Source: Falciphora oryzae (taxonomy: Eukaryota; Ascomycota; Sordariomycetes; Magnaporthales; Magnaporthaceae). From it: DNA of 64,000 nucleotides. Both the position numbers and the translations under genes were made by a program. Positions 32,362 to 43,100 of the stretch are shown in pieces. The DNA lies in the NCBI GenBank assembly GCA_000733355.1, contig JNVV01000009.1, positions 191,152 through 255,151 on the forward strand. The letters run 5' to 3'. Below the pieces are notes generated by a model. It was not told the origin of the DNA. It searched no databases and saw only the letters and a list, made by a program, of their open reading frames with translations. The first letter of the stretch is position 1, and every line of letters begins with the position of its first letter.

Positions 32362-33598
32362 TTTGATGCAATGACGGGATAAACTTCCATCAAATCGAAA
32401 CCATCTGTCCTCTAACTCATCACTAGATGGGCGCATTTGACAATAGGATCCTGTGCTGTTGGCATTCGACGGCGAACACAGCCCATGATCTCGTGATGCG
32501 AGGTGTTTGCTTACTGTTTGCTTGTCGCAACTGCATCTAGTCTGCACATTTCCGAGCCGTCTCGGAACGGGCGCTTGGAGAAAGGGCTGCTACCAGACCG
32601 CCCGCGCGCCCCGAGCGGTACGCTATAGACATCACCGGAAGGGCACGTCAGCATAAGGCTGAGGCTGTGTCCAAGGTGTGGTGATGCAGGCCAAGGCACC
32701 ACAGACGCAGGTCAGAACCTCGGCGGCGAGATGTGTATGAACCGTAGCCTCCCGCCGCTCGTTTTGCAGACCCCGAACCAGCGACGGGGCCGAGTCCGCC
32801 GTATCGACGCTGCAAGGGTTGGCCAAGCCGCACGACTGACTGATTGCTGGACATCAAAAACTCCCCGAGAACTAACTGTCCAAGGCCGGGGGGAAGAAAT
32901 GCGGCTGAAAAGCAAGGGAGACCAAAAAAAAAAGAAAAAAAAAATATCAGGCCTAGCACGAATGCCAAGGTTTTCAGGCGTGATCTTACCACCTTATCTC
33001 GTGTCCCCGCTTCGGCTTCCTAGCCGCGCAGCGCATGAGCGAGTGCGAGCCAGAGCCGCGACGGGCGGCATCGATTGATTCGAGGCCGGCGCCGACGGAG
33101 ACGGCGCAACTCTTGCTGTGCTGGCCATGGTTCCGCAGAATACGCCCAGGTGCGGCCACCTAGCATCTCGCCTAGCCGCGCTCTGCGTGTTGTCTTTCGA
33201 CGGAATATCTCACGACCACGTAGGCGGGCTTGCGTAATTGGCTGGAAACGACAAACACCAGGAGACGTATCGAGCGGCGGGGCCAGCAGCCTGGGAGCCT
33301 GGTTGTAGGGCCCGCCGGGCGTATTCGCGACCCGCGGGTAGCATTGAGAGGTCAATACCCCTGACTCGGTTCAGGTTACGCGGTCCTGCTCCAATCGTCG
33401 GGACAATGGGCGGATTCGCATCCCTGACCATCGACACACGCCTGATATCTTTACGCTTTGGCATTCATGTACCTATATAAATCCGGTGATGTTCCGGTTG
33501 AGAAGTTGTATATGGAGCGAAGCGATACAAAACGAATAGGTTGATCGACCAACGCACCAAGTCGCAAGCAAAACACCGACACACCACCAGTCTGCACA
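32362..33598. other. intergenic before the acyltransferase
   Basis: No supported gene. It contains A-rich tracts near 32925-32944. Upstream control of the acyltransferase should lie at its right end. Confidence 0.4.
33474..33480 (+). promoter_or_regulatory. TATA box of acyltransferase gene
   Basis: TATATAA lies about 120 bases before the acyltransferase ATG, a normal distance for a regulated fungal gene with a short leader. Confidence 0.5.
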
Positions 33599-35408
33599 AT
33601 GAGTCGCGACAAGACGACAAGAAAGCCTCGCGTGCTGCGGAGGCTGGGGAACTTGTGAGTGCCATCCCTGCCAGCCTTGGTTTATGTCACCATAAATGCA
33701 TCCCGAGTCTATGGCATTGGTGGGCTGATAAAACGTGGGTCTGTATTCTAGGGAAAAGTACCAAGTGGGCATGCATCATGGCCGGTACTACACGGGAACC
33801 TCGGTGCTGTGCCGCTATGTTATTCCCCGGTCCGTCCTGGAGGCGGCGGTTCCCGAGGCTGGCGACGCAAACCCGGAGGCTGGCGACGCAAACCCGGAGG
33901 CCGCCGTTGTAGCCCGGGTGCTCGAGCTCGCCGTGGCAAGCGTGGTCCTAGAGCACCCCCTCCTGCGCGTTGGCCTTGTCGGCGAGGCCACCAGCGACCC
34001 GTCGTGGGTTGAGCTGGACAGCGTCAATCTCGCCGACCACATCGAGTGGCACTTCCCCGACACCGCCACCGACGAGGATGGGGCGGCACGGCAGCGCCAC
34101 GAGCTGGCCCGGGAGCAGCTGGACACCGAGTTCACCGACTTCGAGACCCGGCCCGGCTGGAGGGTCGTCGCGTCCTGGCTGGGCCAGCAGCGCGTCGACG
34201 TCCTGTTCGTGTGGAACCACGCGCACTGCGACGGCATGAGCGGCAGGATGTTCCACGAGTCGCTGCTGCGCCACCTCAACAACCCCAGCACCGACGGGTT
34301 GCCGACCCTGAAAGACCACGTGCTGGCCGTCTCCACACCAAAGGACAGGTTCCCGCCCGCGCAGGACCAGGTCGTCGTCTTCCCCGTCTCGGCCGTCTTC
34401 GCCGCCAAGGAAGGGTGGAAGGAGTACCGGCCGGTATCGCTGACGCCGCGCGACGAGCGGGCCACGCTGGCCCTCTGGGCGCCCCACTTGCACAGCGGCA
34501 GGCGGCCGCTGTCGCAGATCCGCGTCGTCGAGACCCCCGCCGCGCAGCTCAAGGCCCTGCTGAAGCGCTGCCGGGAGCGCGGCACGACGCTGACGGGCCT
34601 GCTGCACGCGCTTGCGCTCGCGTCGCTGTCGCTGCAGCTCGCCGGCGGCGACAAGGAGGAGCTGGCGCGCGGGTTCTCCTCCACGACGGCCATCAACTCG
34701 CGCCGGTTCGCCGACGACAAGGTCGAGCAGGCCGACGGCGGCGTCGTCAACAGCAAGTGGCGCAAGAAGTTCCCCTGGTTCGAGCCGACGCGCGCCATGG
34801 GCAACTACGTCACGATCCTGGCGCACAAGTTCTTCCCGCAGACGGTGGTGGACATGCGCCGCGAGTGGGCCGCGGCAAAGGTGGCGGCGGCGTCGGGCTA
34901 CACGCCGCAGAGGACGCTACCTGGCCCGCTGAGGGAGCTCGTGTGGACGGCCGCCGTGGTCGCACGGAACGACATCGACCGGCGGATCGAGGCTGGGCCC
35001 AAGGATGACGTCATGGGGATTATGAGGGTGATTGGCAACTGGAACGACTTCCTCAAGGCGAAATTCAAGAGGGCGCGCGATTCGTCGTGGGTGATCACCA
35101 ATATTGGCGTGATCGATGGCGGTGAAGCAGCAGCAGAAGGAGCCGAGGGTGGAGCGGGAGGCCGCTGGAGCGTTGATGACGCCGAGTTCCACGTCGGCGC
35201 CGACGTCCTCAGCTCCGCGCTCGAGATAAGCAACATCAGCGTGAAGGGAAAGGCGCTCAAGACGACCATCTGCTGGCAGGATGACGCGATAGACAAGGCG
35301 ATTGGCGAGGGGTTTGCTGCCAATTTGGATTCTTGGCTGAGGGAGCTAGCGGGAGATGGAGAGCCAACAGTCCTGAATGAGCAGGCACCCGTGGCAAATG
35401 GCAACTAA
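33599..35408 (+). CDS. alcohol acetyltransferase/condensation-like acyltransferase
   Basis: Two exons, 33599-33654 and 33752-35408, giving 570 residues. Splicing a 97-base intron joins PRVLRRLGNL to EKYQVGMHHGRYYTGTSVLCRYVIP, the conserved N-terminal block of fungal AATase-like proteins (PF07247-type, CoA-dependent acyltransferase fold). The catalytic motif is WNHAHCDGMSG at about residue 170, equivalent to HxxxDG. Further family elements are LLHALALASL, SRRFADDK, FEPTRAMGNYVTIL and ITNIGVIDGG near the C-terminus. It would transfer an acyl group from CoA, or possibly from a carrier-protein thioester, to an alcohol or amine. A 21-base in-frame duplication adds GDANPEA twice near residue 55. 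It is the leftmost gene of the candidate cluster and could tailor or release the polyketide. Confidence 0.85.
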
Positions 35409-35580
35409 GCTCCATCAGCGACGTAAAATACAGGATGTAATTAAAGGCAGCAGAGGCGGACGAATATGTCACGATAGAATGATTTATTTAGACTTGGAAG
35501 CAAGAGCATAGAATACGGAATTGAGCTTGAATAGGCTTGCCGTTTTGCAGGGTAACAAAATGCCACAAAAAGTAATACGC

Positions 35581-35667
35581 AGCCATGGCCAGGGTTCGAA
35601 CCTGGGTTCTCAGGAGGATTTGGAGATGTCTCAAAACCTAATGTGCTAACCACTACACTACCGCGGC
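35581..35667 (-). tRNA. tRNA-Gln (anticodon UUG), intron-containing
   Basis: Read on the minus strand from 35667, the acceptor strand GCCGCGG pairs with CCATGGC, with one G-T and one C-A mismatch. The D arm is GTGT...GCAC with AGTGGTTA. The T arm is CCAGG-TTCGAAC-CCTGG. The anticodon stem TTAGG pairs with CCTGA only if about 15 bases after position 37 are treated as an intron. The loop then reads T-T-TTG-A, anticodon UUG for Gln. The CCA end is not encoded, as expected. The acceptor mismatch leaves room for a decaying copy. Confidence 0.65.
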
Positions 35668-35700
35668 GTCACAAGATTTGGGCAAGTTGAAGCACTTGAG

Positions 35701-36249
35701 TCATGATGAAGGAAATGCCATGACTCGGGCAAGGAGGCTTCGATCACTAACATGAGGATTTTTGGGTGTGCAGCGATATACCAGTCTTGCCACTTCTCCA
35801 CAGCCTCCACGTCGATACATTCTTTTCATGTGGACATGTTTCTCCCCGCATCTAGACTCGACTTCACTCTCGAATGACTGACAGTATTCGGTTGCCGGAT
35901 GATACCAAGTGGCCGAAGGGGTAATAGTCGGAGAAAGGCAGAGATACTCGAACGACAATTCTCGTAGCGCCATCTCGGCCAGAGGGCTTGGCCTCAGCGA
36001 CGTCGGCGGCGTGGTGGACATGTCGGACGGCGCGGGCAAGCCACTGTGCATTGCATCCAACCTGCCCGCCGTGCTTGGCGTGCTGTCACGGAGCTGGAAG
36101 AAAAGCTTGGCATACCTCTGTTTGGCATGCACGGATTGCTGCGCCGGGTTCCATGAAGGGCAAGAAAGAAGCAAATCATGATGGTTATCTACAACGTCTG
36201 AAAGACCAAAGCTGGGATACAAGACCCTAGCTATGATAACGTCTAACAA
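35701..36249 (-). CDS. hypothetical protein, doubtful
   Basis: A 182-codon frame without known domain between the tRNA and the dehydrogenase. Composition is more protein-like than the neighbouring shadows: six Cys, mixed hydrophobic residues and few runs. It has no signal peptide or conserved motif that I recognise, and introns could be hidden in it. It may be an orphan gene or chance. Confidence 0.25.
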   Translation of the reverse strand: MLDVIIARVLYPSFGLSDVVDNHHDLLLSCPSWNPAQQSVHAKQRYAKLFFQLRDSTPSTAGRLDAMHSGLPAPSDMSTTPPTSLRPSPLAEMALRELSFEYLCLSPTITPSATWYHPATEYCQSFESEVESRCGEKHVHMKRMYRRGGCGEVARLVYRCTPKNPHVSDRSLLARVMAFPSS

Positions 36250-36943
36250 TTATCACCTGCAAGAGATGCGCGAACTGATGTGCAAATAGAGTGGATGGAG
36301 CATTATATCCGGGTGAGAGTAAAAGTAGGGTGCGGAGAGATGGCTCCCGTCCCGGCTGCGGGAGATAAGGCTCAGGAACCGGCCGCCCTTGGACTCGGTG
36401 CTTCCGAGGCACACGCGTCTTCTTGTTCACCCAGATTGCAATCGTTCCCGAACGGGGCGGGAGGTGACGTTTTACTAGCAATGCCGCTGCATCGTGCCGA
36501 GTTTATGTGAGGGTGGAGGCACATGCTCCCGTCTGCCCGAGACGCTGCTGCAAGTCGGAGAAGCACAGAAGAGAAATGTAGTGGTGTGGTTCCGCGGACA
36601 CCGGGGAGACTGCTTGGGGGAAGTTCCAAGTATACAGCGCTCTGTTGAACCGGAATGAGGCCAGGATGACGACAGTGGGATAGGGACAGCTTGTCTCGAT
36701 CACCGCCAAGCTGTTCCGTAGGGATCAGCTGTTGGAGACGAGACGAGGAAAAAAAAAAAGATTAGAAAAACACTCGGTAACTGGGCCGAGTTCCGACCTC
36801 TTTGATACTTTAAAAACACTTGTAGACCTAGTATCTGCCGTTAGCAAGGAGCAAAGCCAGCCAGGCCAGCCCCTCACACGATATTCTCGTCCATCTCGCC
36901 GTGCGGTGCTGCAAACCGAATTAGGGGCTCGGTCAGCAGCCCG

Positions 36944-36949
36944 TATAAA
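36944..36949 (+). promoter_or_regulatory. TATA-like element of the dehydrogenase gene
   Basis: TATAAA about 58 bases before the dehydrogenase start. The spacing is short but plausible. Confidence 0.35.
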
Positions 36950-37006
36950 CCAATACACCAATACAACCCAAAACAGCGCCACTCACGACAATTGCCTGTA
37001 GCAAAA

Positions 37007-38245
37007 ATGGCAAACCTGGGCGAGAAAAAGACGGACCCGGTCGAGGCCATCATCCGCGCCATGGCGCCCGTCGACATGTCGGCGCCCTTCGACCGGGCCG
37101 GGTGCGCCGGCAAGACGATCCTGATCACGGGCGGCGCCTCCGGCCTGGGCGCCGCCTTTGCGCGCGAGTGGGCCTCGCACGGCGCGCACATTTTCGTCGG
37201 CGACGTCGACGAGCGCGCCGGCGAGGCCCTGGTGGCCGACCTGCGCGACTCCACGGGCAGCCCGCACCACCACTTCCAGCGCTGCGACGTCACCGACTGG
37301 GCCAGCCAGGTCGCGCTGTTCCGGGCCTGCGCGCGCGCCAGCCCGACGGGGGGCATTGACGTCGTCGTCCCCAACGCCGGCATCGGCGGGCTTGGGCAGG
37401 AGGAGAGGGGCGTGGGCGCGGGGTTGTTCGAGGACTCTAAAGGTCTGGACGGCGAGGACCCGCCGAGGCCGAACCTCAAGGTGCTGGACGTCAACCTCAC
37501 CGGCGTCATGTACACGGTGCACCTGGGCCTCTTCTGGCTAGCCAAAAACCAGATCAAAGGCGACGACAACAGTGGCCAAGGCAAGAGTCAGCAGCAGCAG
37601 GCGCAAGTCAACGGCGATGAGACGCCCGAGGAGCGCGCGGCGCGGCAAAAGAAGTTCCGCGCGCAGCGCGACCGGCACATCCTGCTGATCGGCTCCATCG
37701 GCGGCGTGGTCCCCCTGGTGGGCGCGACCGAGTACACGGCGTCCAAGCACGGCGTGACGGCGCTGTTCCGCACGCTCCGGACGCCCTGTTTCTGGCGGGG
37801 CATCCGCGTCAACATGCTGCTGCCCTGCTTCGTCGACACCCCCATGGTGTCCAACGAGGTCATGTTCCTGCTCGCGGGCAGCGGCAAGGCCACCGTCGCC
37901 GACGTGGTCGAGGCCGGCACGCGGTTTGTGGCGGACAAGAACGTTGCGGGAAGGGCTGTGGTTATTGGCCCGCGGCTCAAGGTCGAGGACGGCGACGACG
38001 GGCGCACGCGCATCGTCGAGCTGTCCGCCGCAGACTCGGAGGCGGCTTCCAAGGTCGGCATGAGGGGCCAGTGGCCCGGAGGCCAGGCCGCGTGGGAGTG
38101 CTACGCGCACGACTACGAGAACCTTGAGGGTTTCGTCTACAGGTACAACAAGCTCATGACTACCTACGCGCAGATGGCGGGCTGGTTCGGCTGGGCCAAG
38201 GACGTCTTCTCGCTCTTCTTCAGGAACCCGGCTGCCAAGAAGTAG
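37007..38245 (+). CDS. short-chain dehydrogenase/reductase
   Basis: Single exon, 412 residues from the ATG at 37007 (MANLGEKK); the few codons upstream lack an ATG. The Rossmann fold starts TILITGGASGLGAAFAREW, the TGxxxGxG cofactor motif. FVGDVDERAG follows, where the Asp suggests NAD rather than NADP. CDVTDW, VVPNAGIGG (NAG motif), HILLIGSIGGVVP with the catalytic Ser, and YTASKHGVTAL (YxxxK) are all present. A roughly 45-residue charged insertion (QIKGDDNSGQ...RQKKFRAQRD) sits before the Ser strand, and the C-terminus is about 100 residues longer than classical members. It resembles 15-hydroxyprostaglandin dehydrogenase-type SDRs, which oxidise alcohols to ketones. Being in line with the PKS on the same strand, it could adjust the oxidation state of the polyketide. 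Confidence 0.88.
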   Translation: MANLGEKKTDPVEAIIRAMAPVDMSAPFDRAGCAGKTILITGGASGLGAAFAREWASHGAHIFVGDVDERAGEALVADLRDSTGSPHHHFQRCDVTDWASQVALFRACARASPTGGIDVVVPNAGIGGLGQEERGVGAGLFEDSKGLDGEDPPRPNLKVLDVNLTGVMYTVHLGLFWLAKNQIKGDDNSGQGKSQQQQAQVNGDETPEERAARQKKFRAQRDRHILLIGSIGGVVPLVGATEYTASKHGVTALFRTLRTPCFWRGIRVNMLLPCFVDTPMVSNEVMFLLAGSGKATVADVVEAGTRFVADKNVAGRAVVIGPRLKVEDGDDGRTRIVELSAADSEAASKVGMRGQWPGGQAAWECYAHDYENLEGFVYRYNKLMTTYAQMAGWFGWAKDVFSLFFRNPAAKK

Positions 38246-40137
38246 GAGGATATTGACGATACCTAGGACGTGGTCTGGGTAGGGTATATCCACTCATCTT
38301 GTCTTGTCGTGGGGCTCGTCTGGTGGCAGTTCATATACCACCGTATCCCCCTTTTTTTACAGTTACTTGGACTGTTCGCCGCTATCATTTGAACCTGGTT
38401 TACTCTTGTCTTAGGGATCGGGTCTCGGTTCTGGTATTCTTGATTCTTTTCCAATATTCATCCATGCATAGAATACACATCTAGTGCAACTTTTGTGAAA
38501 TCTGTGCTAGTACGCTGAAGATTTGTGATATCCGGCGTCGTTGTAGCGCCTCCAGCGGCTTGTGACAGAACGAAGGGTGCACATACCGCCAGCAACGCCA
38601 CGCAGACTGCACTGTTTCGCTTAAGGTAGCAGCGAATAATGAACACGCGGCCTTGGTCGAGTTTGATAAGGATATAGAGGCTTAGCGAAGAAGCGAGCCG
38701 AGTCCACAGAGTGACCCCCAATGCGTCGCAAGTGGCGTGTACACGGTGATGTGCAGAGATAACCTATCTCTAGCGAGTGCATACATCAGGGCATTCAGCG
38801 CACGGCAGCACGAGGCGGCGATATTGACTCAAACGAGCTGCAGATTCCCCAGGCTGGAAGAGGATAACACGGAGGGAGCCCCGACTTCTGTGTCCAGCCA
38901 GACCAGCTACATGGTGGATCTGGCCTGGGGGCAGATGCTGATTAGCCGAAGCGGTACAACATGGGCATTGACGGCGGCGGGGAGGCGTCAATGTCTGATA
39001 TAGAGCAGCATTGCTTCTATCAGGTGACTCGGGTGCCGGCTGCGGGAGAATGCGTCAGCTTTTCCACAGCGCCAAGGCGAACTGATATGGATGTTGGATT
39101 GAGGCGTGCGTGTGCAATGGCCCGGTCCAGCCTGCTTTGGCAGGCGACGACATATTGCCGGATAATTAACGGCGAATAGCACGTCGCATTATACATGTAC
39201 GACGTTAGCACTCCCGAAAAGAGGCCCGTCAGGGGCAAGATAAGGGGACTCACGAAAAAGGGACCCGGTTAATGTCCCGGTCCGGGGGCAAGCAAACCCT
39301 GCATGCGTCCAGCTTGGGAAAGCCCGACAGGCTCGGCTCATTTGATAATATGTTGGGTGCACATTGTGCGATCCGCGAGCTGGCCTCTTTGGGACGCCCC
39401 ATGTTCCCCAGAAACAAGCAACAAAAGGCGCCGACGTCGTTAATAGGGGACCGCTTCGCCAAGCCCCTGAACGTCGCCGCAGGACGCCCGAGGCAACTGC
39501 CGGGCTCGGAGGCAATATCAACGACGGCCCTACTAAACGCACTGCCAATGGCAGAAAGGAGCGGCTCCCGCTCGTCCAGGGCGGCTCTCGGTCTCTAGCG
39601 ACAATGTTGTAACTGCTATCCGGGCGTTTTGGTCCTGGGATATACGCATTCAGGGATGTGCGGTCCGCAAGATGTGGTCGAGGCTAGATTATCGCAAGCA
39701 ACCCGCCCATCCATCCGCGGGCCTGAAAGGAGCAGGTGGAGGCAAGAGGTCGGGTGGGAAGTGACGGAAGAGGCGGCACGCCACTATGTGGCCATGTTCC
39801 AGACTAAGAGGATAAAAAAGGCGGAGCGGTTCTTTGCTACTATCGCGGCTCATAAAGGCAGGCATGTTCCCGGGTACGTCTCGATCGGCCTGCATTCCTC
39901 TCGTATGCACCAGTTCCTCTCTCCTGTTGGCTGTACTCGATCACTCGATCACGCAGGCCGATGAGCACAACGGACGCGATCCCGGCACCTTGATTCTCGA
40001 GGACTGCGGAGCACGGCAGTAGATAACCGCCTGTCTGGTCGATCTCGACCGACTCTTCGGGGCCGGTTGACAGGTCTGGGTGCTCGGCGTTTGCCTGAAG
40101 GCCCTCCGCCTGCTCAAGTAAGCAGAGACCAGCAGCC
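38246..40137. other. intergenic, 1.9 kb upstream of the PKS
   Basis: No supported gene. It contains the PKS promoter. CGG and CCG triplets, the half-sites of Zn2Cys6 regulators, occur here but are too frequent in GC-rich DNA to call a site by eye. Confidence 0.45.
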
Positions 40138-43100
40138 ATGGCTCCAGGCGCCATCCAAGCGGAGGGGACCGAGGCGACGGAGCAAAGATTCTCGGTCCCA
40201 CCAGTCTTGCCGCCGCTAGAGCCCATCAACCAAGATGCGACTTCCTTGGAGGCGACGAGCTCACCCTCGGAAACACCACTCCACACACCGTTGCAGGAGG
40301 ATATCCCACATGTCCTGGCGGTGGATACCATCGTTGCCGCCTCCAATGGCCACGCCAACGGCAACGGAGTCACACCTCCTGCCGCCACCGGGAATGGCAA
40401 CATTCCTTATACCCTCGACGGCAATCCCCACCACGCAACAAACGGCACCAACGGCACCAACGGCGCCGCCGCCGAAGACACAAACGGCAACCACACCAAC
40501 CCCCTCCCCGCCGACCTCCCACCCGCAACGGGCCCCAAGTACGAGCCCGTGGCCATCATCGGCATGTCGTGTCGGCTGCCGGGCGGCGCGTCCGACCCGG
40601 AGGCCTTCTACCAGCTGTGCTGCTTGGGCCGGAGCGGCTGGACGCCCATGCCTCCCGACCGCTTCAGCAAGGACGGCTACCACCACCCGAACCCAGACCG
40701 GCTGGGCTGCTACAACCCTTCGGGCGGCTGCTTCCTGGCCGAGGACGTCGCCCTCTTCGACGCGCCCTTCTTCAAGATCACCGAGCGCGAGGCCCTGTCC
40801 ATGGACCCGCAGCACCGCCTGATCCTCGAGTGTACGTACGAGGCGCTCGAGAACGCCGGGCTGCCGATGTCGTCGCTGGCCGGGAGGAACGTCGGCGTCT
40901 ACGCCGGGGGTTCCTTCACCGACTACGAGCTCAACAACTTGCGCGACCTCGACACGCAGCCCATGCACCAGTCGACCGGCAACGCGCCATCCCTGCTGGC
41001 GAACCGCGTCTCCTACTTCTTCGACTTCCGCGGCCCCAGCTACACCGTCGACACGGCCTGCTCGTCCAGCCTGACGGCCCTGCACCTGGCCATGCAGTCG
41101 CTGCGCAACAGGGACGCCTCGGTCGTGGTCCTGGCCTCGAGCCACCTGAACCTGCTGCCCGACCACTTCGTCTCCATGTCGTCCCAGGGGCTGCTGTCGC
41201 CCGACGGTCGGTCCTACGCCTTCGACTCGCGCGCCAACGGCTTCGGCCGCGGCGAGGGCGCGGGAGTCGTCATCCTCAAGCCCCTGTCCGAGGCGCTGCG
41301 CGACAACGACCCCGTCCGCGCCGTCATCGTCGGGACGGGGCTAAACCAGGACGGCCGGACCAACGGCATCACCATGCCCAACAAGGAGGCACAGCTCGGC
41401 CTGATGCGGAAGGTCTACGCCGACAACGGGCTGGACCCGCGCGAGACGGGATACGTTGAGGCGCACGGCACGGGAACCAAGGTCGGCGACCCGCTCGAGA
41501 TGGAGGCGCTGCACCGCATGTTCCACGAGGGCCGCACGCCGCGCCGCCCGCTGTGGGTCGGGTCCGTCAAGACCAACGTCGGCCACCTCGAAGGGGCCAG
41601 CGGCATCGTGAGCATGATCAAGTCGGCCATGATGCTGGAGCGTGGCTACCTGCTGCCGAACCACGACTTCCGCGACGGCAACAAGGAGATCCCCTTTGAC
41701 GAGTGGGGCGTCAAGGTGCCCAGCCGCGTCATGCCGTGGCCGCGCGGCATGAAGTACGCCAGCATCAACAGCTTCGGCTTCGGCGGCGGCAACGCCCACG
41801 CCGTCCTGGCCGCCCCGCCGCGCCAGCCAAAGCTGGCTGCTGCCGCCGCTGCCAACAACGTCTTCGTGCCGGGCGGCTACGTCGAGCCCAAGCGCCTCTT
41901 CGTCGTCTCGGCGCACAGCAAGACCGCCCTGGTCGAGCAGATGAAGAGCGTGACCGTGTACCTGGAGCGGCGGCCCGTGGCCTTCCAGGGCTCGCTGCTG
42001 CGCGACATGGCCTACACGCTGGGCCAGCGGCGCTCGTTCCTGCCCTACAGGTTCTTCGCCGTCGGGTCCGAGGGCAACGGCCTCATCTCCACCTTCGCCA
42101 ACGACGCGCCCGCCAGCCCCGTCCGGTCCACGAGGCCGCCGCGCCTCGGCTTCGTCTTCACGGGCCAGGGAGCCCAGTGGCACGCCATGGGCCGTGAGCT
42201 GATTGCGACCTACCCGGTCTTCAAGACGTCGCTCGAGCGCTTCGACGCCTGCCTGGCGCGCCTGGGCGCCAGCTTCAGCCTGCTCGAGGAGCTGGCGACC
42301 CGGGACGCCGAGACGTCGCGCGTCTCCGAGGCAGAGCTGAGCCAGCCGGGCTGCACGGCCGTGCAACTAGCGCTAGTAGATCTGCTGCGGGCTTGGGGCG
42401 TGCGGCCCGACGCCGTGGCGGGCCACTCGAGCGGCGAGATCGGGGCGGCGTACGCAGCTGGGGCGCTCACGCACGAGGAGTGCGCCGCCATCGCCTACCT
42501 GCGCGGGCAGTCGGTGCTGCAGCTCAAGGCCGCGTACCCGGACCTCAAGGGCGGCATGCTGGCGGTCGGCGCCGGGCCCGAGGACGTGTGGCCGCTGATC
42601 AAGACGCTAAAGCAGGAGAAGCAGAACCGCGTGACGGTGGCGTGCATCAACAGCCCCGGGAGCATCACTGCGTCGGGCGACGTTGCGGCCGTCGAGGAGC
42701 TGCAGGCCAAGGTGGAGGAGAAGCAGCTCTTCAACAGGAGAGTGCGCGTCGAGACGGCATACCACTCGCACCACATGGAGCTCGTGGCGAACTGGTACGG
42801 GGCGTCGGTCGGCGAGCTGTCCCCCATGGCGGGCGGCGACGACGACGGCCACGAGGTCGAGTTCTACTCGTCGCTGAGAGGCGAGAGGCTCGTGAGCCTG
42901 GCGGAGCTGGACACGTCGTACTGGGTGCAGAACCTCACGCAGCCCGTGCTCTTCTCGCAGGCCGTTACTTCCATGTGCACGCCCGAGACGGGCAGGGAGA
43001 ACATGGACGTCCTCGTCGAAATCGGCCCTCACACGGCGCTCGAGGGGCCGGTGAAGCAGATCCTCAAGGCGATCGAGACGCTGCCCAAGAAGCCGCAGTA

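Noticed and set aside
31030..32547. Open frames of 350-450 codons crossing the gap
   Set aside because: Most of each frame is N. The real sequence on both sides shows no protein-like signal.
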